DNA of 64,000 nucleotides from Duganella radicis. Its GTDB lineage: Bacteria > Pseudomonadota > Gammaproteobacteria > Burkholderiales > Burkholderiaceae_D. The first letter of the stretch is position 1, and the number at the start of each line of letters is the position of its first letter. Positions 35,949-45,600 of the stretch are shown here, in pieces. The notes under the pieces were generated by a model. It did no database searches, was not told the origin of the DNA, and saw only the letters and a program-made list of their open reading frames with translations. Location: NCBI RefSeq assembly GCF_009720825.1, contig NZ_WNKY01000033.1, forward strand, positions 1 through 64,000, written 5' to 3'. The position numbers and the translations under genes were made by a program.

Positions 35949-36762
35949 CTTCAGTATCGAATTCTTCCCGCCCAAGACGGCGGAAGGCGCGGAGAAGCTG
36001 CGCGTCACGCGCGCCAAGCTGTCCGAGCTCAAACCGAAATATTTTTCCGTGACCTTCGGCGCCGGCGGCAGCACGCAGCGCGGCACGCTGGACACGGTGG
36101 TCGAGATCCTCGCCGCCGGCGAAGACGCCGCGCCGCACCTGTCCTGCGTGGGCGGCACGCGCGAGTCGATCCGCGACATCCTGGCCGAGTTCAAGTCGCA
36201 CAACATCAAGCGCATCGTCGCGCTGCGCGGCGACCTGCCGAGCGGCTACGGCGCGGCCGGCGAATTCCGTTATGCGAATGAGCTGGTGGAATTCATCCGC
36301 CAGGAGACCGGCGACTGGTTCCACATCGAAGTGGCGGCCTATCCGGAAGTGCACCCGCAAGCCCGCTCGCCGCAGGACGACCTGCTGGCGTTCGAGCGCA
36401 AGGTGAAGGCCGGCGCCAACGCCGCCATCACCCAGTACTTCTACAACGCCGACGCCTACTTCAACTTCGTCGAGCAGACGCACAAGCTGGGCATCAATGT
36501 GCCTATCGTGCCGGGCATCATGCCGATCACCAACTACACGCAGCTGATGCGCTTCTCCGACATGTGCGGCGCCGAGATCCCGCGCTGGGTGCGACTGAAG
36601 CTGGCCAGCTTCGGCGACGACACCGCGTCGATCAAGGCCTTTGGCCTGGACGTGGTGGCGGCACTGGGCGAGCGCCTGCTGAAAGGCGGCGCGCCGGGCC
36701 TGCACTTCTACAGCATGAACCAGGCCGCGGCGACCACCGCGCTGTGGCAACGACTCGTTTAA
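35935..36762 (+). CDS. metF: 5,10-methylenetetrahydrofolate reductase MetF
   Basis: A 275-residue FAD-dependent TIM-barrel enzyme that makes 5-methyl-THF, the methyl donor for methionine synthesis. The N-terminus FSIEFFPPKTAEGAEKLR carries the conserved Glu involved in folate binding; SVTFGAGGSTQ, LRGDLPSG and QYFYNADAYFNFV are typical flavin and folate motifs. It shares the methyl cycle with metK and ahcY upstream. The stop codon overlaps that of the convergent 5-formyl-THF cyclo-ligase gene in a four-base TTAA. Confidence 0.95.
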   Translation: MDNPNFSIEFFPPKTAEGAEKLRVTRAKLSELKPKYFSVTFGAGGSTQRGTLDTVVEILAAGEDAAPHLSCVGGTRESIRDILAEFKSHNIKRIVALRGDLPSGYGAAGEFRYANELVEFIRQETGDWFHIEVAAYPEVHPQARSPQDDLLAFERKVKAGANAAITQYFYNADAYFNFVEQTHKLGINVPIVPGIMPITNYTQLMRFSDMCGAEIPRWVRLKLASFGDDTASIKAFGLDVVAALGERLLKGGAPGLHFYSMNQAAATTALWQRLV

Positions 36763-37343
36763 GCCTCGGTGATGATGCGGTCCAAAGCCACATCATGACC
36801 GTCGCTGTCGAATGGCACTTGCAGGCACTGGTAAGCGATTCCCAGTGTCCGCGGGCGCGGTGCATGGCGCGCCAGCGTGCGGTCGTAGAAACCGCCGCCA
36901 TATCCCAATCGATAACCTTGCGGGTTGAAACCCAGGCAGGGCACCAGCAGCGCCGGCGGATACGCGGCCTGCAAGCGTAAAGCGGCCGGCACGGCCACGC
37001 CCATCTTGTCCTTCACCATTTCCTCGCCGATGGACCATTCGGCAAACTCCAGCGCCGCGTCCTTCCGCACCACCACCGGCAGCAGCAGACGCGCGCCAAG
37101 GCGCGCCAATTCGGCGTAGGCTGCATGCAGGTCCGGCTCATCGCGCAGCGGCCAGTACACCCCCAGCGCGGCCGGCTGGGCGGCCTGCCACCATGCCACC
37201 ACCTGATCGCCGATCGCGCGGTCCCACGCGGCGCGCGTGGCGCCGTCGATCGCGCGCCGTTCGGCCAGCAGCTGCTTCCTTAAATCCGCCTTGCCTACTG
37301 GTGATCCGGCGTCGCTGCGTGGTATTCTAGGAATGCTGGTCAT
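36759..37343 (-). CDS. 5-formyltetrahydrofolate cyclo-ligase
   Basis: A 194-residue ATP-dependent enzyme converting 5-formyl-THF to 5,10-methenyl-THF. The N-terminal KADLRKQLLAERRAI supplies the basic ATP/folate site; LLVPCLGFNPQGYRLGYGGGFYDRTL is the hallmark motif (family GxGGGxYDR). It complements MetF next door in one-carbon metabolism. Only 29 bases separate its ATG from the divergent lytic transglycosylase start, so the two promoters must overlap neighbouring coding sequence. Confidence 0.93.
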   Translation of the reverse strand: MTSIPRIPRSDAGSPVGKADLRKQLLAERRAIDGATRAAWDRAIGDQVVAWWQAAQPAALGVYWPLRDEPDLHAAYAELARLGARLLLPVVVRKDAALEFAEWSIGEEMVKDKMGVAVPAALRLQAAYPPALLVPCLGFNPQGYRLGYGGGFYDRTLARHAPRPRTLGIAYQCLQVPFDSDGHDVALDRIITEA

Positions 37344-37372
37344 ATTGATTCAAGTCTTAAGAGAGTTGCACA

Positions 37373-39340
37373 TTGATTTCTGCTTCGAAATGGATAGCCG
37401 GCGCCCTCGTCGTTGCCTTCACCTCGCTTGCCCACGCCGACGATACCGATAGCCGCAGGGATGACGATTCCTTCCTGCTGCTGCGCGACGCGGTACGCCA
37501 GGACGATGCGGCCAAAGCGGATTTCTACGCCGCGCGGCTCCCCAACTATTCGATTCCATCCTACGTCGATTATTATCGGCTGAAATCACGTCTGAAAGAC
37601 GTTCCGCAGTCAGAAATCCGCGACTTCTTCAAACGCTACGACGGCCAGGCCATTGTCGACCGCCTGCGCAACGACTGGCTGCTGGACCTCGGCCGCAAAC
37701 GCGACTGGGCCACGTTCGATGAGCAGTACCCGCTGTTCATCCTCAACGACGACACGCAAGTCAAATGCTACGCGCTGACCTCGCGCGCGCTGAAAGGCCA
37801 GAAGGTCGCCGACGAGGCGCGCGCCCTGCTGACCGCGCCCAGCGTCTACGGCGAACCATGCGCCGGCCTGATCGCCACCTTGTACCAGAACGGCCAATTC
37901 AACACCGAAGACCTGTACGCGCAATTGCGCCTGTCCGGCGAGTACAACGCCACCGGCCAGGCGCGCCGCATCGTCGCGCTGCTGGACGGCCCGGAAAAGA
38001 AAGCCGTGCAAGCGGTGGATTTGCCGACGGTGGCGGTGGCCAAGGGCATGGGCCCGAGCAAGGTGGAACATCAGATTTACATCGTCGCCATCGGCCGCCT
38101 GGCCAAGACCAGCATCAAACTGGCGACGCTGGCGCTCAACAAGGCACTGCCGAAAATGACGCCGCACGAGCAGCAGCAAGGCTGGGCGGCGATCGCGCTG
38201 CAATCGTCGTACACGCTGGCGCCGGAAACCGCGGATTACTGGAAGCGCTCCAACGGCGCGCCGCTGTCGATCGACCAGGCCCAGTGGAAGGCGCGCATCG
38301 CGCTGCGCAACGGCGACTGGCGCCAGGTCGAGAACACCATCCGCGCCATGCCGGCCGCGCTGCGCGGCGAGCCGACCTGGGTCTACTGGCTGGGCCGCGC
38401 GCTGATGGCGCGCGACGGCGTCACCAGCCAGCCGGCCGGCGAAGCGCTGCAACTGTTCCGCGGCATTTCTGACCAATCGAACTACTACGGCCAGCTGGCG
38501 CTGGAAGAAACCGGCAAGCTGATTACCATCCCGACCGCCGGCGCACCGATCTCGCAGGCGGAAATCGCGCCGATGGCGGCCAACCCCAACTTTCAGCGCG
38601 CGTTGAAATTCTTCAGCATGCGTCTGCGCTTCGAGGGCACGCGCGAATGGAACTGGGGCCTGCGCGCCCTGAACGAACGCGAACACCTGGCGGCGGCGGA
38701 ATTCGCGCGCCAGAACAATATCCTCGACCGCATGGTCAACACCTCGGAGCGCACCCGCATCCAGGTCGACTACACGCAGCGCTTCCCGTCGCCGCACAAC
38801 GATGTGATGCACCCGGCCACGCAAACCCTGGGCCTGGATAAAGCCTGGGTCTACGGCCTGATACGACAAGAGTCGCGCTTCATCATGGACGCGCAATCGC
38901 ATGCGGGCGCTTCGGGCCTGATGCAGGTGATGCCGTCCACCGGCCGCTGGATCGCCAAGAAAATCGGCCTGGCCGACTTCGCGCAGGACATGCTGAGCGA
39001 CGTGCGCACCAACATCCTGCTGGGCACCAACTACCTCAACATGGTGCTGGGGAATATGGACGGCTCGCAGGTGCTGGCCACCGCCGCCTACAACGCCGGG
39101 CCGGGACGCTTGCGCACCTGGCGTGCCACGCTCACCAAGCCGATGGACAGCACCGTGTTCATCGAATCGATTCCTTACGTCGAGACCCGCACCTACGTCA
39201 AGAACGTGATGTCGAACGCCACCTACTACGCGGCGCTGTTTGAAGGCCGGCCGCAATCGCTGAAAGCGCGCCTCGGCAGCGTGGCGCCGAAAGGTTATAC
39301 CGAAGCCGAGGAACAGGAAACCAGCTTCGTTCCGCGCTGA
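37373..39340 (+). CDS. Soluble lytic murein transglycosylase (Slt70-like)
   Basis: A 655-residue periplasmic enzyme cleaving peptidoglycan glycan strands to 1,6-anhydro ends. The TTG at 37373, eight bases after GAGAG, gives a signal peptide ISASKWIAGALVVAFTSLAHA. A long alpha-superhelical U/L region (about 30-470) leads to the goose-lysozyme-like SLT domain with catalytic Glu500 (IRQESRF), SHAGASGLMQVMPST and the AAYNAGPGRL motif. Size and architecture match Slt70. It may be exported through Sec and retained in the periplasm. Confidence 0.92.
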   Translation: MISASKWIAGALVVAFTSLAHADDTDSRRDDDSFLLLRDAVRQDDAAKADFYAARLPNYSIPSYVDYYRLKSRLKDVPQSEIRDFFKRYDGQAIVDRLRNDWLLDLGRKRDWATFDEQYPLFILNDDTQVKCYALTSRALKGQKVADEARALLTAPSVYGEPCAGLIATLYQNGQFNTEDLYAQLRLSGEYNATGQARRIVALLDGPEKKAVQAVDLPTVAVAKGMGPSKVEHQIYIVAIGRLAKTSIKLATLALNKALPKMTPHEQQQGWAAIALQSSYTLAPETADYWKRSNGAPLSIDQAQWKARIALRNGDWRQVENTIRAMPAALRGEPTWVYWLGRALMARDGVTSQPAGEALQLFRGISDQSNYYGQLALEETGKLITIPTAGAPISQAEIAPMAANPNFQRALKFFSMRLRFEGTREWNWGLRALNEREHLAAAEFARQNNILDRMVNTSERTRIQVDYTQRFPSPHNDVMHPATQTLGLDKAWVYGLIRQESRFIMDAQSHAGASGLMQVMPSTGRWIAKKIGLADFAQDMLSDVRTNILLGTNYLNMVLGNMDGSQVLATAAYNAGPGRLRTWRATLTKPMDSTVFIESIPYVETRTYVKNVMSNATYYAALFEGRPQSLKARLGSVAPKGYTEAEEQETSFVPR

Positions 39341-39362
39341 CCCTTTTTACTGGATATGTATC

Positions 39363-40082
39363 ATGCAGACTACCCAACTTGATCCCAGCCTGTCGCAAGC
39401 CCTGGCCGCCGCGCGCTCGCCCGGCCTGACCCTCGTCATCGGCAACAAGAACTACTCGTCGTGGTCGATGCGCCCGTGGGTGGCGATGACCGCCTTCGGC
39501 ATTCCGTTCCAGGAAGTGCGCGTGCTGCTCGACCAGGACGATACCGCCAACCGCATTTGCAGCTACTCGGCTTCCGGCCGCGTGCCGGTGCTGCTGGCCG
39601 GCGAAGAGATGACCATCTGGGACAGCCTGGCCATCTGCGAATATCTTGCCGAGCAATTCCCCGAGCTGCATCTGTGGCCGCAGGACGTGGCGGCGCGCGC
39701 CATGGCGCGTTCCGTGTGCGCCGAAATGCACGCCGGTTTCAGCGACTTGCGCAACGCGATGTCGATGAACATCCGCGCCAGCTATCCGGGCAAAGGCCGC
39801 ACGCCGGGCACGCAGGCCGACATTGGCCGCATCAGCGAAATCTGGGAAGAGTGCCTGTCGCGCTTCGGCCATCATCAGTTCCTGTTCGGCGAGTTTTCGA
39901 TCGCGGACGCCTACTACGCACCGGTGGTATGCCGCTTCCGCACCTACGGCGTGACGCTGGCGCCGGCGCTGGACGCCTACTGCCAACGCGTGCTGGCCCA
40001 TCCCGCCGTGGCGCGTTGGGTCAACGAGGCCTTGGCCGAAACCGAAATGGCGCCCAGGCACGACGCGGAAATGCCGGACTAA
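39363..40082 (+). CDS. Glutathione S-transferase family protein
   Basis: A 239-residue cytoplasmic protein with the thioredoxin-like N-domain after a 22-residue extension: LTLVIGNKNYSSWSMRPWVAM, with a Ser at the usual activating position, then GRVPVLLAGEEMTIWDSLAICEYLAE, including the cis-Pro (VPVL) and the glutathione-binding DS. The helical C-domain carries FGEFSIADAYYAPVV, the conserved N-capping motif. Substrates cannot be predicted. It starts 22 bases after the transglycosylase stop and ends three bases before cca. Confidence 0.9.
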   Translation: MQTTQLDPSLSQALAAARSPGLTLVIGNKNYSSWSMRPWVAMTAFGIPFQEVRVLLDQDDTANRICSYSASGRVPVLLAGEEMTIWDSLAICEYLAEQFPELHLWPQDVAARAMARSVCAEMHAGFSDLRNAMSMNIRASYPGKGRTPGTQADIGRISEIWEECLSRFGHHQFLFGEFSIADAYYAPVVCRFRTYGVTLAPALDAYCQRVLAHPAVARWVNEALAETEMAPRHDAEMPD

Positions 40083-40085
40083 ATC

Positions 40086-41330
40086 ATGCGGACTTACGTC
40101 GTAGGCGGCGCGGTGCGCGATGCACTGCTTGGCTTGCCGGTCAAGGACCACGACCACGTGGTCGTGGGCGCCACGCCGGAGGACATGATCGTCAAGGGCT
40201 TCCGCCCGGTCGGCAAGGACTTCCCGGTATTCCTGCATCCGCAAACGCAGGAAGAATATGCTCTGGCCCGCACCGAGCGCAAAACCGCGCCCGGCTACAA
40301 GGGCTTTGTGTTCCACACTTCGCCCGACGTCACGCTGGAAGATGATCTGATCCGGCGCGACCTCACCATCAACGCCATCGCCCGCGCCGAAGACGGCACG
40401 CTGACCGACCCCTATGGCGGCCAGCGCGACATCGAACAGCGCATCTTCCGCCATGTGTCGGAAGCGTTTGCCGAAGACCCGGTGCGCATCCTGCGCGTGG
40501 CACGCTTTGCCGCGCGCTTCGCCGACTTCCGCGTCGCGTCCGAAACCAACGCGCTGATGCAAAAGATGGTGGAGCAGGGCGAAGTCGATGCGCTGGTGCC
40601 GGAACGCGTGTGGCAGGAACTGTCGCGTGGACTGATGGAGCAGAAGCCCTCGCGCATGCTGGAAGTGCTGCGCGACTGCGGTGCGCTGGCGCGCATCCTG
40701 CCGGAGCTGGATGCGCTGTGGGGCGTGCCGCAGCCGGAGAAATGGCATCCCGAAATCGACACCGGCATCCACGTGCTGCAAGTGATCGACTGCGCGGCCC
40801 GGCTGGAGCGCGATCTGCCGACCCGCTTCGCCTGCCTGATGCACGATCTGGGCAAGGGCGCCACGCCATCGGAGAACTGGCCATCGCACCATGGGCATGA
40901 AGGGTTGGGTGTGAAGCTGGTCGAGCAGCTATGCAAACGCCTGCGCGTGCCGACCGAATGCCGCGATCTGGCCGTGATGACCGCGCGCGAACACGGCAAC
41001 GTCGGCCGCGCCGTGCAGCTGCGCGCCAACACCATCGTCACTTTGTTCGAGCGCTGCGACGCCTTCCGCAAACCGGCGCGCTTCACGCAAGTGCTGCTGG
41101 CGACCGAATGCGATGCGCGCGGCCGCATCGGGCCTAACGCCAGCTACGCCGATGCCCCATTCCCGCAACTGGCACGGCTGGAAACCGCGCTGGCGGCGGC
41201 GCGCGGCGTCAACGCCGGCGAAATCGCCGCGTCCTGCGCCGATCATCCGCAGCGCATTCCCGAGCGTGTGCACGCGGCGCGCATCCGCGCCGTGAAACAA
41301 GCCTTGAAGGAAGAAGAGGACGAGGAATGA
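40086..41330 (+). CDS. cca: Multifunctional CCA-adding tRNA nucleotidyltransferase
   Basis: A 414-residue enzyme that builds and repairs the 3' CCA end of tRNAs. The class II nucleotidyltransferase core starts MRTYVVGGAVRD (GGAVRD 7-12), with catalytic carboxylates Asp21 and Asp23 (KDHDHVVVG) and the RRDLTINAIA motif. A C-terminal HD domain (CLMHDLGKG and HEGLG, about 250-300) would give the phosphodiesterase and phosphatase activities of the E. coli-type enzyme. The acidic end EEEDEE overlaps the next start by four bases. Confidence 0.96.
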   Translation: MRTYVVGGAVRDALLGLPVKDHDHVVVGATPEDMIVKGFRPVGKDFPVFLHPQTQEEYALARTERKTAPGYKGFVFHTSPDVTLEDDLIRRDLTINAIARAEDGTLTDPYGGQRDIEQRIFRHVSEAFAEDPVRILRVARFAARFADFRVASETNALMQKMVEQGEVDALVPERVWQELSRGLMEQKPSRMLEVLRDCGALARILPELDALWGVPQPEKWHPEIDTGIHVLQVIDCAARLERDLPTRFACLMHDLGKGATPSENWPSHHGHEGLGVKLVEQLCKRLRVPTECRDLAVMTAREHGNVGRAVQLRANTIVTLFERCDAFRKPARFTQVLLATECDARGRIGPNASYADAPFPQLARLETALAAARGVNAGEIAASCADHPQRIPERVHAARIRAVKQALKEEEDEE

Positions 41331-41938
41331 GTTCCATCGTGCTGGTGAAGGAGCTGCGCGAGCGCGATCGGCGCCGCATGCTCAGGCACTTCCTCGACCT
41401 GGAGGACAGCGACCGCCTGCTGCGCTTCGGCTCCTTGCTGCCGGACGAGCAGGTGACCAACTACGTCAACCGCATCGACTTCGCGCGCGACATGGTGTTT
41501 GGCGTGTACAACCGCATGTTCAAGCTGGTGGCGGTCGGACATCTGGCGTTCGCGCCGCGCGACGAGAACAGCAGCGTGACCGAGAAAGAGCGGGTGGCGG
41601 AATTCGGCGTCTCGGTCAGCCGTTCGGCGCGCGGCCGTGGCATCGGCTCCAGACTGTTCGAGCGCGCCGCCATCCACTGCCGCAACAACGATGTCGACAC
41701 GCTGTACATGCACTGCCTGTCATCCAACAAGACCATGATGCACATCGCGAAAAAGGCCGGCATGGAAATCCACCGCGACTACGGCGAGGCCGACGCCTAC
41801 CTCAAGCTGCTGCCGGCCGATCCGGCCAGCGTGCTGCAAGAGGCCCTGCACGAGCAGATCGCGGTGCTGGACTACACCCTCAAAGCCAACAAGCGCATCG
41901 CCAGCAAATGGTTCAACCGCCTGCTGGGCCGTAAATAA
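41327..41938 (+). CDS. GNAT family N-acetyltransferase
   Basis: A 203-residue protein with a single GNAT fold: FGVYNRMFKLVAVGHLAF (beta2-beta4), the acetyl-CoA pyrophosphate loop SARGRGIGSRLFERA (motif R-G-R-G-I-G, about 103-108) and the following VDTLYMHCLSSNKTMMHIAKKAGME strand-helix typical of motif B. The substrate is unknown. It overlaps cca by an ATGA, so it is co-translated with a tRNA-maturation gene, although no functional link is known. The stop is directly adjacent to the convergent Lrp-family gene stop. Confidence 0.88.
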   Translation: MSSIVLVKELRERDRRRMLRHFLDLEDSDRLLRFGSLLPDEQVTNYVNRIDFARDMVFGVYNRMFKLVAVGHLAFAPRDENSSVTEKERVAEFGVSVSRSARGRGIGSRLFERAAIHCRNNDVDTLYMHCLSSNKTMMHIAKKAGMEIHRDYGEADAYLKLLPADPASVLQEALHEQIAVLDYTLKANKRIASKWFNRLLGRK

Positions 41939-42460
41939 TCACACCAGCGGCAGGGCGGTGGTGTCCTTGACGCGTTGCAGGGCGAAGGACGATTTCACAT
42001 CCAGCACGGCCGGGTGGCGCAGCAGCGTCGCCATCATGAAGCGCGAGAAGTGCTCCATGTCTTCCACGTGCACGCGCAGCAGGTAATCCATTTCACCGGT
42101 CATCGCATAGCAAGCCACCACTTCCGGCCATTGCGCCACCGATTCCGCAAAGTCGGCGCGTGGCGACGGCTGGGTGTTGGCCGCGCCCAGCACGCGCGCG
42201 GTACTGTGGGCCGACGCCTCGTTGTGCTTTTCCAGCCGCACGTTCACATAAGCCAGCAGTCCGAGGCCGATCTTGTCCGGGTCCAGCAGCGCCACGTACT
42301 GACGGATCACGCCCGCTTCTTCCAGCCGCTTGATGCGGCGCAGGCAGGGCGATGGCGACAGGGCGACCAGCTCGGCCACGTCCTGATTCGACAGGCGGCC
42401 GTCGGACTGCAATATGGACAGAATTTTACGATCGGTTTTGTCGAGCGCGATCTTGGTCAT
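41939..42460 (-). CDS. Lrp/AsnC family transcriptional regulator
   Basis: A 173-residue feast/famine regulator: N-terminal HTH (about 5-60; LDKTDRKILSILQSDGRLSNQDVAELVALSPSP) and C-terminal RAM ligand domain (VVACYAMTGEMDYLLRVHVEDMEHFSRFM). It is about 15 residues longer than typical because of a Ser/Ala-rich insertion around 86-101 (TARVLGAANTQPSP) between the beta1 strand and helix of the RAM domain. It is divergently oriented from the indolepyruvate ferredoxin oxidoreductase gene and probably controls it in response to aromatic or branched amino acids. Confidence 0.92.
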   Translation of the reverse strand: MTKIALDKTDRKILSILQSDGRLSNQDVAELVALSPSPCLRRIKRLEEAGVIRQYVALLDPDKIGLGLLAYVNVRLEKHNEASAHSTARVLGAANTQPSPRADFAESVAQWPEVVACYAMTGEMDYLLRVHVEDMEHFSRFMMATLLRHPAVLDVKSSFALQRVKDTTALPLV

Positions 42461-42488
42461 AAATACCTCGGGAATTCGGTGTTGAGGG

Positions 42489-42534
42489 CAATATTATTGC
42501 TCAAATTGCGCGCACATGCGAATTGTTTGCAATT
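42489..42534. promoter_or_regulatory. Two palindromes, candidate Lrp-type operator
   Basis: CAATATTATTG (42489-42499) and AATTGTTTGCAATT (42521-42534) are perfect AT-rich inverted repeats. Their centres are about 33 bases apart, near three helical turns. They lie in the gap between the divergent Lrp-type regulator and ior gene. This layout suits cooperative binding of an Lrp octamer. Confidence 0.5.
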
Positions 42535-42554
42535 TTCTGCCGCCAGTGCAGGTC

Positions 42555-42560
42555 TATACT
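42555..42560 (+). promoter_or_regulatory. Possible -10 element for the ior gene
   Basis: TATACT, 60 bases before the ior ATG and 20 bases after the second palindrome. The -35 is weak (TTTTCT region), as is common for activated promoters. Confidence 0.45.
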
Positions 42561-42620
42561 GTGCCGAACAACGGCAGCAAGGCTACAGACCGGGCGCCAG
42601 GACAGAATATTGGAGACAAC

Positions 42621-45600
42621 ATGAATGCACCTCACAAGGGTACGCAGCTAGATCCGGCCATCAGCACGGAAGACATCACCCTCGACGACAAGTGGACGCT
42701 GGAACGCGGCCGCGCCTTTATGACCGGCACCCAGGCGCTGATCCGCCTGCCGATGATGCAGCGCGAACGCGACCTGAAAGCGGGCCTGAACACCGCCGGC
42801 TACATCACCGGCTATCGCGGCTCGCCCGTCACCAGCGTGGACATGACGGCCATGAAGGCCAGGAAGTACCTCGACGAACATCATGTCAAATTCCATCCGG
42901 GGATGAACGAGGATCTCGCGGCCACCGCCGTGTGGGGCACGCAGCAAACCAATTTGTTCAAGGACGCCAAGTACGACGGCGTGTTCGCCATGTGGTACGG
43001 CAAAGGCCCGGGCGTGGACCGCTGCGGCGACGTTTTCAAGCATGCGAATAATGCGGGAAGCGCCAGGCATGGCGGGGTGCTGGTGCTGGCTGGCGACGAC
43101 CACGCGGCCAAATCTTCTTCGACCGCGCACCAGTCGGACCACATCCTGAATGCCTGCGGCATTCCGGTGCTGTATCCATCGTCGGTGCAGGAATACATCG
43201 ACTACGGCCTGCATGCGTGGGCCATGAGCCGTTATACCGGCTTGTGGGTGTCGATGAAATGCGTGACCGATATTATCGAATCGGGGGCGGTGGTGGACTT
43301 CGATCCGGACCGCGTGCAGATCGAACTGCCGACCGACTTCGAGCTGCCGGAGGGCGGCCTGAATATCCGCTGGCCGGACACGGTGCTGGACATGGAAGTC
43401 CGCATGAACAGCTACAAGTGGTACGCCGCCTTGGCCTACTGCCGCGCCAATAAACTGAACAAGATAATCTGGGATTCGCCGAAGCCGAAGATCGGCATCA
43501 TCACCGCCGGCAAATCGTACCTCGACACGCGCCAGGCGCTGGCCGATCTGGGCATCGATGAGCAAGCGGCGGCCGACATCGGCATCCGCCTGTACAAGAT
43601 CGGCATGACCTGGCCGCTGGAAGCGGAAGGCGTGCAGGAATTTGCCAAAGGCCTCGATGAAATCCTGGTGGTGGAAGAGAAGCGCCAGATCCTTGAGTAC
43701 GCGCTGAAAGAAGAACTGTACAACCTGCCGGACGGCCAGCGTCCGCGCGTGGTCGGCAAATTCGACGACACCGGCGAGTGGAGCAATCACGGCAAGACCG
43801 GCCATGGCGACTGGCTGCTGCCGGCGACGTATGAACTGAACCCGGCGCAGATCGCGCGCGCCATCGCATCGCGCATCGCGCACTACTGCGACGGCCATCC
43901 AGTGGCCAAGCGCGTGCAGGAGCGCGTGGCGTATCTGGAAGCGAAGGAAGCGGCGCTGAAAACGCTGCCGATGAAAGCCAATCCGCAGACCGACCGCACG
44001 CCGTTCTTCTGCTCCGGCTGCCCGCACAATACCTCGACCAAAGTGCCGGAAGGCTCGCGCGCGCTGGCCGGCATCGGCTGCCACTACATGGTGCTGTGGA
44101 TGGACCGCGAGACGTCCACCTTCACCCACATGGGCGCGGAGGGCGTGACATGGGTGGGACAGGCGCCGTTCACCAACGAGAAGCACGTCTTCACCAATCT
44201 GGGAGACGGCACCTACTTCCACTCGGGGATACTGGCGATCCGCGCGGCCGTTGCGGCCAAGGTCAACATCACCTACAAGATCCTGTTCAATGACGCGGTG
44301 GCCATGACCGGCGGCCAGCAGTTCGACGGTCCGCTCGATCCGGGCATGATCTCGCGCCAGATCGCGGCGGAAGGCGTGACGCCGATTATCGTCGTCACCG
44401 ACGAACCGGATAAATACCCATCGGATTACAACTGGGCGCCGGGCGTCACCGTGCGCCATCGCAGCGAATTGATGGACGTGCAGCGCGAGCTGCGCGACAA
44501 GCCGGGCGTGTCGGCCATGATCTACGACCAGACCTGCGCCTCCGAGAAGCGCCGCCGCCGCAAACGCAATGAATACCCTGATCCGGCCAAGCGCGCAGTG
44601 ATCAACGAAGCCGTGTGCGAAGGCTGCGGCGACTGCTCGGTGCAGTCCAACTGCCTGTCGGTGGAGCCGCTGGAGACGGAGCTGGGCCGCAAGCGCCAGA
44701 TCAACCAGTCCTCGTGCAACAAGGACTTCTCCTGCACCACCGGATTCTGCCCGAGCTTTGTGACGGTGGAAGGCGGAGCGCTGAAGAAGCCGAAGAAAGC
44801 GGCGGTCGGTGAGGGCCCTGCCGCGGTGCTGCCATCGCCGGTGCTGCCATCGACCGCGCAGCCGTTTGGCATCCTGATCACCGGCATTGGCGGCACCGGC
44901 GTGGTGACCGTCGGCCAGATCCTGGCGATGGCGGCGCACGTTGAAAACAAAGGCGCCGTGGTGCTGGACATGAGCGGGCTGGCGCAGAAGGGCGGCCCGG
45001 TGATGTCGCACGTGCGGCTGGCGGACAAGCAAAGCGATTTGCACTCGACCCGTGTCGGCACCGGCAGCGCCGATCTGGTGATCGGCTGCGACCTGATCGT
45101 GACCGCCTCGCGCGACGCCTTGTCGCGCATGGGCGAAGGCCGCACGCACGCCATGATCAACTCCAGCAACGCCACCACCGCGGCCTTCGTCAAGAACCCG
45201 GACTGGCAATTCCCGGATGCCGGCTCGCGCGGCGAAATCATCCGCGCCTGCGGCAACGACAACGTCGACTTCATCGACGCCGGCCAGATCGCCACCGCGC
45301 TGATGGGCGACTCGATCGCCACCAACATGTTCATGCTGGGCTACGCCTTCCAGAAAGGCCAGGTCCCGCTGAGCGAAGCGGCGCTGGTGAAAGCGATTGA
45401 GCTGAATGGCGTCTCGGTCGGCTTCAACAAAGCCGCCTTCCACTGGGGCCGCACGGCGGCGCACGATCTGGGCGCGGTGACCAAACTGACCACGCCGGCG
45501 AAAGTGATCGAATTCAAGCGCATCCAGACACTGGATGACCTGATCGCCAAACGCATGGAGCTGCTGACGGCGTATCAGGATGCGAATTATGCCAAACAGT

